Part shown: piece after piece, positions 7,026 to 15,356 of the stretch
Numbering within the stretch: the stretch's first letter is position 1
Layout of the letters: each line of letters opens with the position of its first letter
Assembly: GCA_002780065.1 (NCBI GenBank)
Contig: PEWQ01000107.1
Span: forward strand, 1 to 27,502
Length of the DNA: 27,502 bases
Reading direction: 5' to 3'
DNA from: Candidatus Hydrogenedentes bacterium CG07_land_8_20_14_0_80_42_17
GTDB taxonomy: Bacteria > UBA8481
Made by a program: the position numbers and the translations under genes
Notes under the pieces: model-generated
The model's input: the letters and a program-made list of their open reading frames with translations, nothing else
Database searches by the model: none
What the model was told of the DNA's origin: nothing

Positions 7026-7847
7026 ATGAAAAAGTTTGAAACATTATTTTCAGCGGCATTTATGGGAATTGCAATTGCTGTTCTTATTTCTGCGGTGATT
7101 GCATTCAAACTTACACGAAAAATATTTATTGATTCAAAATTTCAGCCTTCTATCTTTTCAATAAATCCTTTCGAGCATACGCTGAAAGGCGATATCAATC
7201 TCTTCAAGGTCCAAGAAGAAAATGATGCTGTTGGAAAAATTGTTCCTATAAACACTGCGGCAGAGCCGCTCGGAAAGTATCTTTTAACTGGAGTAATAAA
7301 CTCAGGCCGGCAATCCGCGGCAATAATTAAGAACGAAGCCGGTGATTCTGCAGTTCTGGTTCGGCTTGGTGATAGAATTTTCGGCTCTTCTGAACATTTA
7401 GCAAGAGTTGAAAACGATGCGGTAATTTTAATCGGAGCTCATGGAAAACGTCGGCTTTATCTTGGAGTAATGTCTAACGAAGGGCCTGCAATTCAGGAGG
7501 TAAAAACAGCTCCAAATGGAACTGAAACTGGAATCGCATTATCACGTTCCGAAATTAATGCTTCAGTAAGTGTTGCGGAGGAACTGCTCGGGCAGACGCA
7601 GATACTGCCTGAAGTTCGAGAAAGCAAAATCATTGGGTTTAGAGTTATGAAAGTAGCTGACAACACTATTGTAAAAAAGATGGGCATACAGCCAGGCGAC
7701 ATAATAAAGGCAGTAAACGGGCAACAGCTCGATTCACTTGAACGAAGCACAGAGGTGTGGAATAAGATGAAGAGCGCTACCGAAATACACATGTTAGTGG
7801 AACGGAACGGTGCCGACAGTGTTATGTCATTTTATCTTAAACCTTAA
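7026..7847 (+). CDS. GspC-like type II secretion protein with PDZ domain
   Basis: 273 residues. A short cytoplasmic start is followed by one membrane helix (about 8-29), a linker, and a GspC homology-region-like beta domain at about 80-150 (KYLLTGVINSGRQSAAIIKN, VLVRLGDRI, RRLYLGV). A C-terminal PDZ domain spans about 200-273 (IIGFRVMKVADNTIVKKMGIQPGDIIKAVNG). GspC links the inner-membrane platform of the type II system to the secretin GspD. No other gsp genes are adjacent; only an ExeA/GspA-like gene lies nearby on the other strand. It is the only protein gene on the plus strand. A general PDZ-containing membrane protein is the alternative. Confidence 0.8.
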   Translation: MKKFETLFSAAFMGIAIAVLISAVIAFKLTRKIFIDSKFQPSIFSINPFEHTLKGDINLFKVQEENDAVGKIVPINTAAEPLGKYLLTGVINSGRQSAAIIKNEAGDSAVLVRLGDRIFGSSEHLARVENDAVILIGAHGKRRLYLGVMSNEGPAIQEVKTAPNGTETGIALSRSEINASVSVAEELLGQTQILPEVRESKIIGFRVMKVADNTIVKKMGIQPGDIIKAVNGQQLDSLERSTEVWNKMKSATEIHMLVERNGADSVMSFYLKP

Positions 7848-7881
7848 TATGAGCATAAGCATTTTAAAAAATAGGAAACTA

Positions 7882-7910
7882 TTGCATAGAACAGAAAAAT
7901 TTTAGATAAT
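7882..7910 (+). promoter_or_regulatory. Promoter of tRNA-Tyr
   Basis: TTGCAT (7882-7887), a 17-nt spacer and GATAAT (7905-7910, 5 of 6 to TATAAT). The expected start is near 7917, about 20 nt before the tRNA. Confidence 0.6.
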
Positions 7911-7938
7911 TCAACCTCATCTTTTTTTGAAATGCTCT

Positions 7939-8021
7939 GGAGGGATACCAAAGTGGCTAAATGGGGCGGGCTGTAAACCCGCTGGCTTACGCCTTCGATG
8001 GTTCGAATCCATCTCCCTCCA
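7939..8021 (+). tRNA. tRNA-Tyr (anticodon GTA)
   Basis: An 83-nt class II tRNA. The acceptor GGAGGGA pairs with TCCCTCC, the anticodon stem GCGGG/CCCGC closes the loop CTGTAAA with anticodon GTA, a long variable arm follows, and the T-loop is TTCGAAT. The discriminator is A; CCA is not encoded, as for tRNA-Thr in this window. It is convergent with apgM, which ends 29 nt downstream. Confidence 0.95.
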
Positions 8022-8050
8022 CGTTAATTATGTAAATCCTTAAATAATAG

Positions 8051-9214
8051 TTACGCATTCATCAGTCTGTCGAAAAGAATTGATCCTTTTATCGGTTTGA
8101 CCAAAGAGGTTCTTTCGCAATAGAGCTCGGGGCCGCGGACCGGTTTTGTAGTATCAGCAAATAAGAATGGCACAGGTGAAGAACCGTGTTTGCCGGTCTT
8201 CAAGTAAGTGGGATGATCAGGCGTAATCGCAATTGCAAGGTCGGATATCTCTTCTAGCAGTTTGCCTACGATCTCCTTATCTACGGCTTCGATAGCTTTA
8301 ACTTTCTCATCAATTTCACCCTCGTGACCAGCTTCATCCGTAGCTTCGACATGAATGACAACTACATCGTCGCCGGATTTTAAAGCGTCAACTGCAAATT
8401 CACCTTTGCCGCGATAATTTGTGTCGAAATATCCTGTAATTCCCGGAACTTTCAAAATGCGAAAACCTGCAAGAACTCCGATTCCTCGAATCAAATCCAC
8501 TGCGGAGATCAAAGAGCCTTTTGCCTCATAGCGTTCTCTAAGCGTCGGAAGTTTTACCGCTCTCCCCTGCCCCCACGGCCAAAGCGCGTCTGCAGTATTC
8601 TTTCCATTTTCTCTGCGCCTAATATTTACAGGATGATTAATTAAAAGTTTTCTGGACTCATTGACAATTTCTCCAATAACACCGCCGGGCATAAGTTCCG
8701 CTATTGGAGTACCGATGAAATCATGAGGAGGGAATGTTCTAATTTCAAAACCATCTCTGCGTCTCATCAAATGTCGATACTGCACTCCGGGATAAAGCAT
8801 TCCTCCGAGCGAATCAACTAAAGGTTTCATGGATTCTATAATTTTTCGAGACTCTTCAGTTGAGATATGTCCTGCAGAATAATCTTTCATTCTGTTGTCG
8901 TCAGAGATCGATACTGTATTAACTCGAAAGGCGATATCGCCTTCGCAAAGCTCAATATTCATCGAAGCAGCTTCGAGCGGTCCTCTGCCTGTATAAAACT
9001 CGGTAGGATCATAACCAAGAAGCATGAGGTTGGCGACGTCGCTTCCAGGAATCAAACCATCGGGGATTGTCCATAATTGTCCCGCTTCACCAATTTTTGC
9101 TAGTCTATCGATATTGGGCTTATACGCGGCTTCGAGAGGAGTTTTGCCATGAAGTTGATCTATAGGATCGTCCGATGCTCCATCGATAATGAGGAAAACT
9201 TTTCTGCCTGACAT
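8051..9214 (-). CDS. apgM: 2,3-bisphosphoglycerate-independent phosphoglycerate mutase, ApgM type
   Basis: 387 residues of the archaeal-type mutase, a branch of the alkaline-phosphatase superfamily that converts 3- and 2-phosphoglycerate in glycolysis. Metal ligand Asp11 lies in FLIIDGASD and the phosphorylated Ser58 in PGSDVANLMLLGYDP. The distal metal block is HVEATDEAGHEG, then ITPDHPTY and KHGSSPVPF. It follows hom after 4 nt, an arrangement I recall from deltaproteobacteria, where an ApgM paralogue has been suggested to act as homoserine kinase. No thrB is seen here, so that role is worth considering. TAAAAT lies 6 nt before the ATG, inside the end of hom, so it may also have its own leaderless transcript. 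Confidence 0.92.
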   Translation of the reverse strand: MSGRKVFLIIDGASDDPIDQLHGKTPLEAAYKPNIDRLAKIGEAGQLWTIPDGLIPGSDVANLMLLGYDPTEFYTGRGPLEAASMNIELCEGDIAFRVNTVSISDDNRMKDYSAGHISTEESRKIIESMKPLVDSLGGMLYPGVQYRHLMRRRDGFEIRTFPPHDFIGTPIAELMPGGVIGEIVNESRKLLINHPVNIRRRENGKNTADALWPWGQGRAVKLPTLRERYEAKGSLISAVDLIRGIGVLAGFRILKVPGITGYFDTNYRGKGEFAVDALKSGDDVVVIHVEATDEAGHEGEIDEKVKAIEAVDKEIVGKLLEEISDLAIAITPDHPTYLKTGKHGSSPVPFLFADTTKPVRGPELYCERTSLVKPIKGSILFDRLMNA

Positions 9215-9218
9215 TGAT

Positions 9219-10532
9219 TTATTTTATCACTGAGAAGAAGACGGTTTTAGCTTTAATAACAGAAAGCTCATCGATGCGTTTTTTTACCGCTTCAATTTTT
9301 GATAGAGAAGTGTTGTGAGTCATCAACGCAATAGGGACCGGAGCTCCAACTTCATTCGACTCGAGCTGAACGCAAGATTTAATCGAGATGCCTTCTTTGC
9401 CTAATACTCCGGTTACAGTTCCTAAAACCCCGGGTTTATCGGATGCAGAAATTCTCAGATAAAATTCTGAAACATATTTTTCCTTTGGAACAGTGAGCAT
9501 TGATTTCGCATTATTCATGCAATCAACATATTTTCTGCCGCCGCCTGAAGCTAATTCGAGACAATCAGATATTACAGCCGAAGCGGTAGGATATCTTCCT
9601 GCTCCCTTTCCGACAAAAATCTGCTGGCCGACCATATTGCCTTCGACAAAAACAGCGTTGATTTCATTATTAACCGACGCGAGTTGATGCGCGTTTGAAA
9701 TTAAAGTCGGAGCAACTTCAATCTCGATTCCTGCTCGAGTAATTTTTGCGCTTGCGATTAATTTTATCTTACAGCCCAACTGTTTTGCGTAACTGATATC
9801 TATATCGCTCACATCTTGAATTCCTCTAACGGGAATATTTTTCATATCCACGTTTATTCCTAATGCAAGCGCAGTAAGGAGTTGAATCTTGTGCGCGGCG
9901 TCGTAGCCTTGAATATCCAAAGTAGGATCTGCCTCGGCAAAACCAAGCCTTTGCGCTTCAAGCAGAGCAGAGCTAAAAGTGCATCCTGTCTCAGTCATTC
10001 TTGTGAGGATGAAATTGGTTGTTCCATTCAGAATTCCGTAAATTGTTTCTATTTTGTTCGCTGAAAGTCCCGCTCGAATTGCAGACAGAATGGGAATTCC
10101 TCCGGCTACAGCGGCTTCAAACGCGATTTCTCTTTTTGCGCGGCCTGCTAAGAGAAAAAGCTTTTTGCCGTGTTTTGCAAGAAGCGCTTTATTCGCAGTG
10201 ACTACATTCTTCCCCGCTTTTATTGCTCGGATTATTACATCCTGCGCAATGCCGGTTCCGCCAATAAGCTCAATAACAGTATCGATTGTCGGGTCCGAAA
10301 TTATATCGTCTATTGAAGATGTTCTTAGAGACTTTGGAACAACGATTCCATTTCCGAGTTTTGCGGACGCTGGCCAATTGATATCAGCAACACGCACCAA
10401 TTCCAGATTCGGACTGTCAGGCACATTATTCCACGGTTTATCTTTAGAGAGCAGAGCTTCAGCTACACCACCGCCTACAACTCCGCAACCTACCAAACCA
10501 ATTCGAAGCGATTTATTTTTTGTTTTGCTCAT
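9219..10532 (-). CDS. hom: Homoserine dehydrogenase
   Basis: 437 residues. The NAD(P)-binding Rossmann fold starts at RIGLVGCGVVGGGVAEAL (10-27). VVTANKALLAKHG carries the catalytic-site Lys115, and the family signature AEADPTLDIQGYDAAHKIQLL (199-219) carries Lys215. A C-terminal ACT domain (about 355-435, DKPGVLGTVTGVLGKEGISI) points to feedback control, usually by threonine. The enzyme reduces aspartate semialdehyde to homoserine. It has a GAGG ribosome site 11 nt upstream of the ATG and lies 18 nt after the PfkB gene. With apgM directly behind, it forms the end of the coaE-pfkB-hom run. Confidence 0.96.
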   Translation of the reverse strand: MSKTKNKSLRIGLVGCGVVGGGVAEALLSKDKPWNNVPDSPNLELVRVADINWPASAKLGNGIVVPKSLRTSSIDDIISDPTIDTVIELIGGTGIAQDVIIRAIKAGKNVVTANKALLAKHGKKLFLLAGRAKREIAFEAAVAGGIPILSAIRAGLSANKIETIYGILNGTTNFILTRMTETGCTFSSALLEAQRLGFAEADPTLDIQGYDAAHKIQLLTALALGINVDMKNIPVRGIQDVSDIDISYAKQLGCKIKLIASAKITRAGIEIEVAPTLISNAHQLASVNNEINAVFVEGNMVGQQIFVGKGAGRYPTASAVISDCLELASGGGRKYVDCMNNAKSMLTVPKEKYVSEFYLRISASDKPGVLGTVTGVLGKEGISIKSCVQLESNEVGAPVPIALMTHNTSLSKIEAVKKRIDELSVIKAKTVFFSVIK

Positions 10533-10550
10533 GCGTAAATTAACCTCTAT

Positions 10551-11459
10551 TTAAAAACTTGAATATTCTCTGAGAATTTTCAACCGCTCATCGAATTCTT
10601 TCATAGTCACAGTTTTAATCCGCTCGATCGAAAAAGATTCGCAGTTAAAGGATGCAATTACAGTTGCGTTTGCAACGGCTTTTCGAATAGCAGGGAAATC
10701 AGTATGATCAGTTTCAGCTTTCGCTAGTGACGCCATAAGTCCGCCGCCAAAAGAATCTCCGGCTCCAGTTGGATCCATAACAGTTTCCAATGGAAATGCA
10801 GGAACATGCGCCATATGTGAACTGTCAACTATCATTGCTCCGTCAGCGCCTTTCTTGATGATGACGACTTTCGGCCCCATGTGAATCACCTCGCGCGCCG
10901 CAGATATCAAATTAGATTTACCCGTCAGCATTTCAGCTTCGCCTTCGTTCAAAACCATCAAGTCAATTTCCGCCATCAATTTCTTCAGAGAATCAAGCTT
11001 TGAACTAATCCAAAAATTCATCGTATCAGCCGCAACAGTTCGAGGCCTTTTTACCTGTCTTAGAACATCGAGCTGAATATCAGGGTCAATATTAGCGAGA
11101 AAAAGATAATCCGGCTTTTTGAATTCTTCAGGAACTTTCGGCTGAAATTGACCGAAGACATTCAAACAAGTCTCTTCAGTCACAGCCGTATTCATATTTC
11201 CCTCATAGCGGCCCTTCCATCTGAAAGTGCTTCCCTTTGCCTTTTCAAGGCCTCTGCAGTCGATACCGCGTTTTTCGAGCAACTTGACTATCTCATCAGG
11301 AAAATCATCGCCAACGACTCCGATTAAATGAATTGGTTTGTAAAGCAGAGAAGCCGCAACGCTGAAAAAAGTTGCGGCGCCGCCGAGCGCCTCATCAGCC
11401 TCGCCGTGCGGAGTTTTAACAGAATCAAATGCAACAGAACCTACAACAAGCAAACTCAT
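10551..11459 (-). CDS. PfkB-family carbohydrate/nucleoside kinase
   Basis: 302 residues of the ribokinase superfamily. The N-terminal GGAATFFSVAASLL is the substrate-side glycine pair, NEGEAEMLTG (171-180) is the usual N-x-x-E motif, and DPTGAGDSFGGGL (229-241) holds catalytic Asp235 and the anion hole. FFSVAASLL and the TMNFWI block resemble a subgroup often annotated as adenosine/sugar kinase, but the substrate cannot be read from the sequence. GGAGG lies 7 nt before the ATG. The start overlaps the SPOR gene stop as ATGA, so the two are translationally coupled. Hom lies 18 nt downstream. Confidence 0.9.
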   Translation of the reverse strand: MSLLVVGSVAFDSVKTPHGEADEALGGAATFFSVAASLLYKPIHLIGVVGDDFPDEIVKLLEKRGIDCRGLEKAKGSTFRWKGRYEGNMNTAVTEETCLNVFGQFQPKVPEEFKKPDYLFLANIDPDIQLDVLRQVKRPRTVAADTMNFWISSKLDSLKKLMAEIDLMVLNEGEAEMLTGKSNLISAAREVIHMGPKVVIIKKGADGAMIVDSSHMAHVPAFPLETVMDPTGAGDSFGGGLMASLAKAETDHTDFPAIRKAVANATVIASFNCESFSIERIKTVTMKEFDERLKILREYSSF

Positions 11460-12076
11460 TTTTTAACCTCCAGTAAAAATGCCGATGCTAATTCACCTCT
11501 GCGTATCATCGCTTTAATATCGTTTTGAGCAACAGTGGCGGAAGGATAATCTGCCTCCATTGCAATGATTCGAAAGAATTTTCCTTTGTTTGGAATTTCT
11601 ACCTCTTCTATTCTTGCGTTTTTGAAACCTTTAACTTTAAGAGCATTCAGTTTGCGTTCGGCTTCAGCGCGGGCAAGAGCAGGAGTATCTCCGATTGGAA
11701 TCGAGCCTGCAACAATTGCATAATGCTTTTGCGGATTTGGCGAAGAGATTTGATTCGTATGCGGGCTAGGAGGAGGCGCCGGCTTTGTGGAAGTGACTGT
11801 CGGCTGAATCGGTATTACTTTTTCAGAAGAAGTTGAAGGAAGATTTGATTCAGCAGGCTGAGAAGGTTTTGCCGGAGTTTCTTCGATTGATTGAGGCACC
11901 TCTACAATTTCCGTTGTGACCGGCGGAGAAGGAAAAAACCAGCGTCCAACTGCAAAGCCTATGAGAAGCGTAATGATTTCCAAACTGAATAAAGCTATTG
12001 CAATTACAATAATTCTTTCTTTATTCAAGGCAATCATCATGTCGCCTCTCGATCTTTTTGGCGTTCTAATAATCAT
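11456..12076 (-). CDS. Membrane-anchored SPOR-domain-like protein
   Basis: 206 residues. A positively charged start is followed by one membrane helix (about 22-46), a proline- and serine-rich linker (about 50-115), and a compact C-terminal domain. That domain (about 118-206, HYAIVAGSIPIGDTPALARAEAERKLNALKVKG then KGKFFRIIAM) has the spacing of a SPOR peptidoglycan-binding repeat. Such proteins collect at septal, stem-peptide-poor peptidoglycan. The first ATG has GGAG 4 nt upstream; ATGs at 12038-12040 and 12035-12037 follow an AGAGG and are good alternatives. It overlaps the PfkB kinase gene by 4 bp. Function beyond cell-wall association is inference. Confidence 0.75.
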   Translation of the reverse strand: MIIRTPKRSRGDMMIALNKERIIVIAIALFSLEIITLLIGFAVGRWFFPSPPVTTEIVEVPQSIEETPAKPSQPAESNLPSTSSEKVIPIQPTVTSTKPAPPPSPHTNQISSPNPQKHYAIVAGSIPIGDTPALARAEAERKLNALKVKGFKNARIEEVEIPNKGKFFRIIAMEADYPSATVAQNDIKAMIRRGELASAFLLEVKK

Positions 12077-12117
12077 AGTTCTCCATCATACTAGAATATG
12101 TTATCAATTCATTCAGC

Positions 12118-12732
12118 TTATTTCACAATTTTTTTTGCAATTTCCACAGCAAGAATTTCCAGTTCTTTTAGGGACCCGTTATTTACAGCTACATAATCGG
12201 AAAGCATTGATTTTTTTTCACTGCGCCATTGTCTTGAATCTCGCGTATCAAAGTCTTTAAAACGGCCGGAACGCTCTTTTCGCAAGAAATCTTCTGATGT
12301 GACGGTTATAGTTTTATCACATTCTTTATTCAATCCGCTTTCGAAAAGCAACGGCACATCAAGGATATAAAAACCTGTATCAGAGGTCATAGACAAGATT
12401 TTTTCAATAACTGCAGGATGAACTATTTTGTTCAAAGCCTGAGCAGAAACGTCAGTATCAAATGCGCGTTTAGCAAGTTCAGTGCGATTAAGAGTTCCAT
12501 TCGGCATTCTAATTTCCGCACCGAATGTTTCAATTAATTTGACCGCAATAGAATTTGAATCGTGTTTTTCTTTATCTATTTTCTGCATCGAATTACTTAT
12601 TAAGTTCTTTGCAACCTCATCTGCATCAATGAGTAAAATATTTTCATTAGTCAAAGTTCTGATGGCGTTATTGAGGAATTTCGAAAAAGTTGTTTTTCCG
12701 GCTCCAATAGAGCCTGTGACGCCAATTATCAT
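12118..12732 (-). CDS. coaE: Dephospho-CoA kinase
   Basis: 204 residues. The P-loop GSIGAGKTT lies at 7-15, followed by ILLIDADEVAKNLI, HPAVIEKI, and the YILDVPLLFESGLN block typical of CoaE. It phosphorylates the 3' hydroxyl of dephospho-CoA in the last step of CoA synthesis. The start overlaps the stop of the WecA-like gene as ATGA, with AAAGG 11 nt upstream. A 41-nt gap separates it from the SPOR-like gene. Confidence 0.95.
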   Translation of the reverse strand: MIIGVTGSIGAGKTTFSKFLNNAIRTLTNENILLIDADEVAKNLISNSMQKIDKEKHDSNSIAVKLIETFGAEIRMPNGTLNRTELAKRAFDTDVSAQALNKIVHPAVIEKILSMTSDTGFYILDVPLLFESGLNKECDKTITVTSEDFLRKERSGRFKDFDTRDSRQWRSEKKSMLSDYVAVNNGSLKELEILAVEIAKKIVK

Positions 12733-13739
12733 TCTACTTTTACCTTTGCAATATAAATTGCTCCTATAACAGCGGCAAAAAATACAATCGAATAAAGAAT
12801 CACTGCCGGGATAAACTCCAGCATGGTAGCGGCGGCGGCGGAAACAGAAAGAAGAAAAGAAATTGCGACTAGAACTCTGACTGTATTCTGAACTGAAAAA
12901 CCAAGTTTGACCATTCTTAAAGCTATGTGATCAGGACTGCCGTGAAACGGAGACTTGCCTTTCTTTATTCTAAAAAAGGAGACGAGGATTGTGTCGTAAA
13001 TGGGTATCCCCAGAATTAGAATCGGAGCGAAGATCGCAATATTATTGAACGTCGTATAAGCGCCTTTAATCGTTGCGGCGGCAAGAACGAATCCTATGAA
13101 CTGAGCTCCGGCATCTCCCATAAATATTTTTGCGGGATGCAAATTGAAGAAGAGAAATCCGGTTATTGAGCCTGCAAGAGAAATGCAGAGAACGGCGAGA
13201 GTGATATCTCCGGTCATCAATCCAATAATTCCAAGAGTCAGTGAAGCTACGCCGCAAATTCCACCGCAGAGCCCGTCCATGATATCAATAATGTTAACTG
13301 CGTTCGTTATTCCCACTATCCATAGCAAAGACAGAGCTATATTTATTGAAGGCGAAAGGTATTTAATATTGAGATGAAGGTTCATGCCGACAAGAATTAT
13401 TGCGGCTAGAGTCTGAATAAGAAATTTCGGAAGAATGCGCATAGGCTTCCAATCATCTATGCCTCCTGCAACAGCAATTAATAGGGAAGCGATAATTATG
13501 GCGATGCCTTCGGAATAATTTTGGCTGGAAAGATTGCTCAGAAAAAATGCCGAAAGCATACCGAGAATAATTGCAATGCCGCCGCCGTAAGGAATTGGAT
13601 TTTTGTGTCGTTTCAAGCCGCCGGGAAGATCAATCCACCCGATCTTTTCCGAAAGTATAGCGATAGCCGGAACAAAAAGCGAAGAAAGCCCAAGCGAAAT
13701 AAAAAAAGAGACTAATGCTATAACGTAGAAATTATTCAT
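12729..13739 (-). CDS. WecA/TagO-like undecaprenyl-phosphate sugar-1-phosphate transferase
   Basis: 336 residues of an MraY/WecA-type integral membrane enzyme with around ten hydrophobic segments. It moves an N-acetylhexosamine-1-phosphate from UDP-sugar to undecaprenyl phosphate, starting O-antigen or wall-glycan synthesis. Key residues: GLKRHKNPIPYGGG after helix 1, Asp95-Asp96 in GGIDDWKPM, NAVNIIDIMDGL (146-157), and KIFMGDAGAQFIG. The cytoplasmic HGSPDHIALRM replaces the HxHHR loop that separates WecA/TagO from MraY. The exact sugar is not determined. TACAAT lies 7 nt before the ATG without a Shine-Dalgarno sequence. It appears to be the first gene of the run to apgM. Confidence 0.9.
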   Translation of the reverse strand: MNNFYVIALVSFFISLGLSSLFVPAIAILSEKIGWIDLPGGLKRHKNPIPYGGGIAIILGMLSAFFLSNLSSQNYSEGIAIIIASLLIAVAGGIDDWKPMRILPKFLIQTLAAIILVGMNLHLNIKYLSPSINIALSLLWIVGITNAVNIIDIMDGLCGGICGVASLTLGIIGLMTGDITLAVLCISLAGSITGFLFFNLHPAKIFMGDAGAQFIGFVLAAATIKGAYTTFNNIAIFAPILILGIPIYDTILVSFFRIKKGKSPFHGSPDHIALRMVKLGFSVQNTVRVLVAISFLLSVSAAAATMLEFIPAVILYSIVFFAAVIGAIYIAKVKVE

Positions 13740-13885
13740 TGCAGTAATTGTATGGGAAAATAAGTAAAAAATAAAAAGGAAAAGGGGGCAGGCATTAGGT
13801 TATGACTTTAGCAAACAAAATATATTGTGATAGATTCATTCAAGCTCATATAAAGTTAATGTAACATGGAAAAATAATTCTACAT

Positions 13886-14224
13886 TTACGACTGAGCTTT
13901 TTTCTTAATGTCTCTTATCGCGCTCTTGTCAAAATCAATTTCAACTTTTCCACCAAGACGTAAAGTGACGGTATCTTTATCGACCGAGTAAACCTGACCG
14001 TGCATGCCTCCAACTGTCACTACTTCATCGCCTTTCTGAAGCTTGTTACGCATATTCTCGCGAGCTTTTGCTTCTTTTCTCTGAGGAGAAATGACAATGA
14101 AATAAAAGACAAGAATAATTAATCCCATCATCCATATTGAAGGCCAGATGCTTGCTTCCTGCGGCTCAGCTTGAGCGACGAGCGCAGATACTAGAATAGA
14201 ATTTGAAAATAAAGTTATCATCAT
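13886..14224 (-). CDS. yajC: Preprotein translocase subunit YajC
   Basis: 112 residues. One membrane helix (about 29-45, WMMGLIILVFYFIVI) is followed by the family signature SPQRKEAKARENMRNKLQKGDEVVTVGGMHGQV and a small basic C-terminal domain. YajC joins SecDF at the Sec translocon. It lies 82 nt after tgt, the usual tgt-yajC order, but no secD or secF follows; the next gene is the WecA-like gene, 146 nt on. TAATAT lies 6 nt before the ATG. Confidence 0.94.
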   Translation of the reverse strand: MMITLFSNSILVSALVAQAEPQEASIWPSIWMMGLIILVFYFIVISPQRKEAKARENMRNKLQKGDEVVTVGGMHGQVYSVDKDTVTLRLGGKVEIDFDKSAIRDIKKKAQS

Positions 14225-14230
14225 AAAATA

Positions 14231-14258
14231 ATATTATTCGTTAAAATAAAGAAAGCAA
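14231..14258 (-). promoter_or_regulatory. Putative promoter of yajC
   Basis: On the minus strand TTGCTT, a 16-nt spacer and TAATAT, ending 6 nt before the ATG. A second candidate further upstream has a perfect TTGACA (14297-14302) with an 18-nt spacer to CTTAAT (14273-14278), which would give a leader of about 40 nt. Confidence 0.4.
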
Positions 14259-14306
14259 TTTTTAAAATTCAAATTAAGATTACACATTCTCGAAAGTGTC
14301 AAAGCG

Positions 14307-15356
14307 TTAATATGAAGCCTTTAACTTTTCCATCATATTGAGCATATAAGTCAGGTTGTGAAGGCTCGCCAGCCTGATATAAAGAGGTTCGCCGATACGG
14401 TAGATATGCCGTAGATACGCCTTAGAATAGGTTCTGCATAGAAGGCAAGAGCACGAGGAATCTACAGGCGTATCGTCCTCCTCATATTCTTTTCGCGCAA
14501 TTCTTATCTTGCCGTTTGAGCTCCACAATGTCCCGTGTCTCGCAATTCTCGTCGGCTCTACGCAATCGAACATGTCGATTCCCAATTCAACTGCTCGTTG
14601 AATTTGTTCCGGCTTTCCAACTCCCATAAGATAGCGGGGTTTGTCCTCAGGCAAAAGCGGCAGAACAACTTCAAGCATTTTGAACATAACATCTTCAGGT
14701 TCTCCGACAGATAATCCTCCGATTGCAAATCCATCAAAAGGAAGTTGAGTAATGAACTTTGCGGATTCAATGCGAGTCTTTTCATCGAATCCGCCTTGCA
14801 CTATTCCGAATCTGAGAATGCCTGAAGGCTTTTCAAAGTCCACGGATCTTTCCGCCCATTTATGAGACAGATTTATTGAATGCCTGATTTCATCTTCAGT
14901 TGCATCTGATTTTGGGCAGACATCCAGCACCATTTGAATATCGCAGGCGAACAAATTCTGAGCATGCAATGCCTCTTCAGGCGAAAGAAAAATTTTATTT
15001 CCGTCCAGATGACTGGTAAAGGTCACGCCCTTTTCTTCCAGTTTTCTAAAAGAAGAAAGCGACATCACTTGAAATCCGCCTGAATCAGTAAGTATGGGTC
15101 TATCCCATCCTATAAAATTATGCAGACCTCCCCTACGAGAAATCATTTCTGCGCCAGGCCTCAAAATGAGATGATATGTATTGCATAAAATAATTTCAGC
15201 ATTAGCAGATTTCAAATCCGACGAGTCAACGCCTTTTACGGCTCCAATTGTGCCTACAGGCATAAAAGCGGGGGTTTGAACCTCACCGTGTTTTGTCCGC
15301 AATACTCCGCGGCGCGCTCTTCCCTTCCTTGCAATTATCGAAAACGACTCGGTCAT
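14307..15356 (-). CDS. tgt: tRNA-guanine transglycosylase
   Basis: 349 residues. It exchanges guanine 34 of GUN-anticodon tRNAs, such as the tRNA-Tyr(GTA) in this window, for a queuosine precursor. Asp91 lies in ILTDSGGFQ, nucleophile Asp264 in DMFDCVEPTR, and the zinc site uses Cys302, Cys304, Cys307 and His333. The base-recognition segment reads LDVC (144-147): Asp and Cys are kept, but the usual intervening Glu is Val. The ATG at 15354-15356 overlaps the uvrB stop as ATGA and follows GGAAGAG, so it is preferred to the GTG three codons earlier. Confidence 0.96.
   Translation of the reverse strand: MTESFSIIARKGRARRGVLRTKHGEVQTPAFMPVGTIGAVKGVDSSDLKSANAEIILCNTYHLILRPGAEMISRRGGLHNFIGWDRPILTDSGGFQVMSLSSFRKLEEKGVTFTSHLDGNKIFLSPEEALHAQNLFACDIQMVLDVCPKSDATEDEIRHSINLSHKWAERSVDFEKPSGILRFGIVQGGFDEKTRIESAKFITQLPFDGFAIGGLSVGEPEDVMFKMLEVVLPLLPEDKPRYLMGVGKPEQIQRAVELGIDMFDCVEPTRIARHGTLWSSNGKIRIARKEYEEDDTPVDSSCSCLLCRTYSKAYLRHIYRIGEPLYIRLASLHNLTYMLNMMEKLKASY

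Noticed and set aside
10054-10554. Plus-strand open frame of 166 codons
   Set aside because: It lies wholly opposite hom, whose protein is intact; composition is that of a shadow frame.
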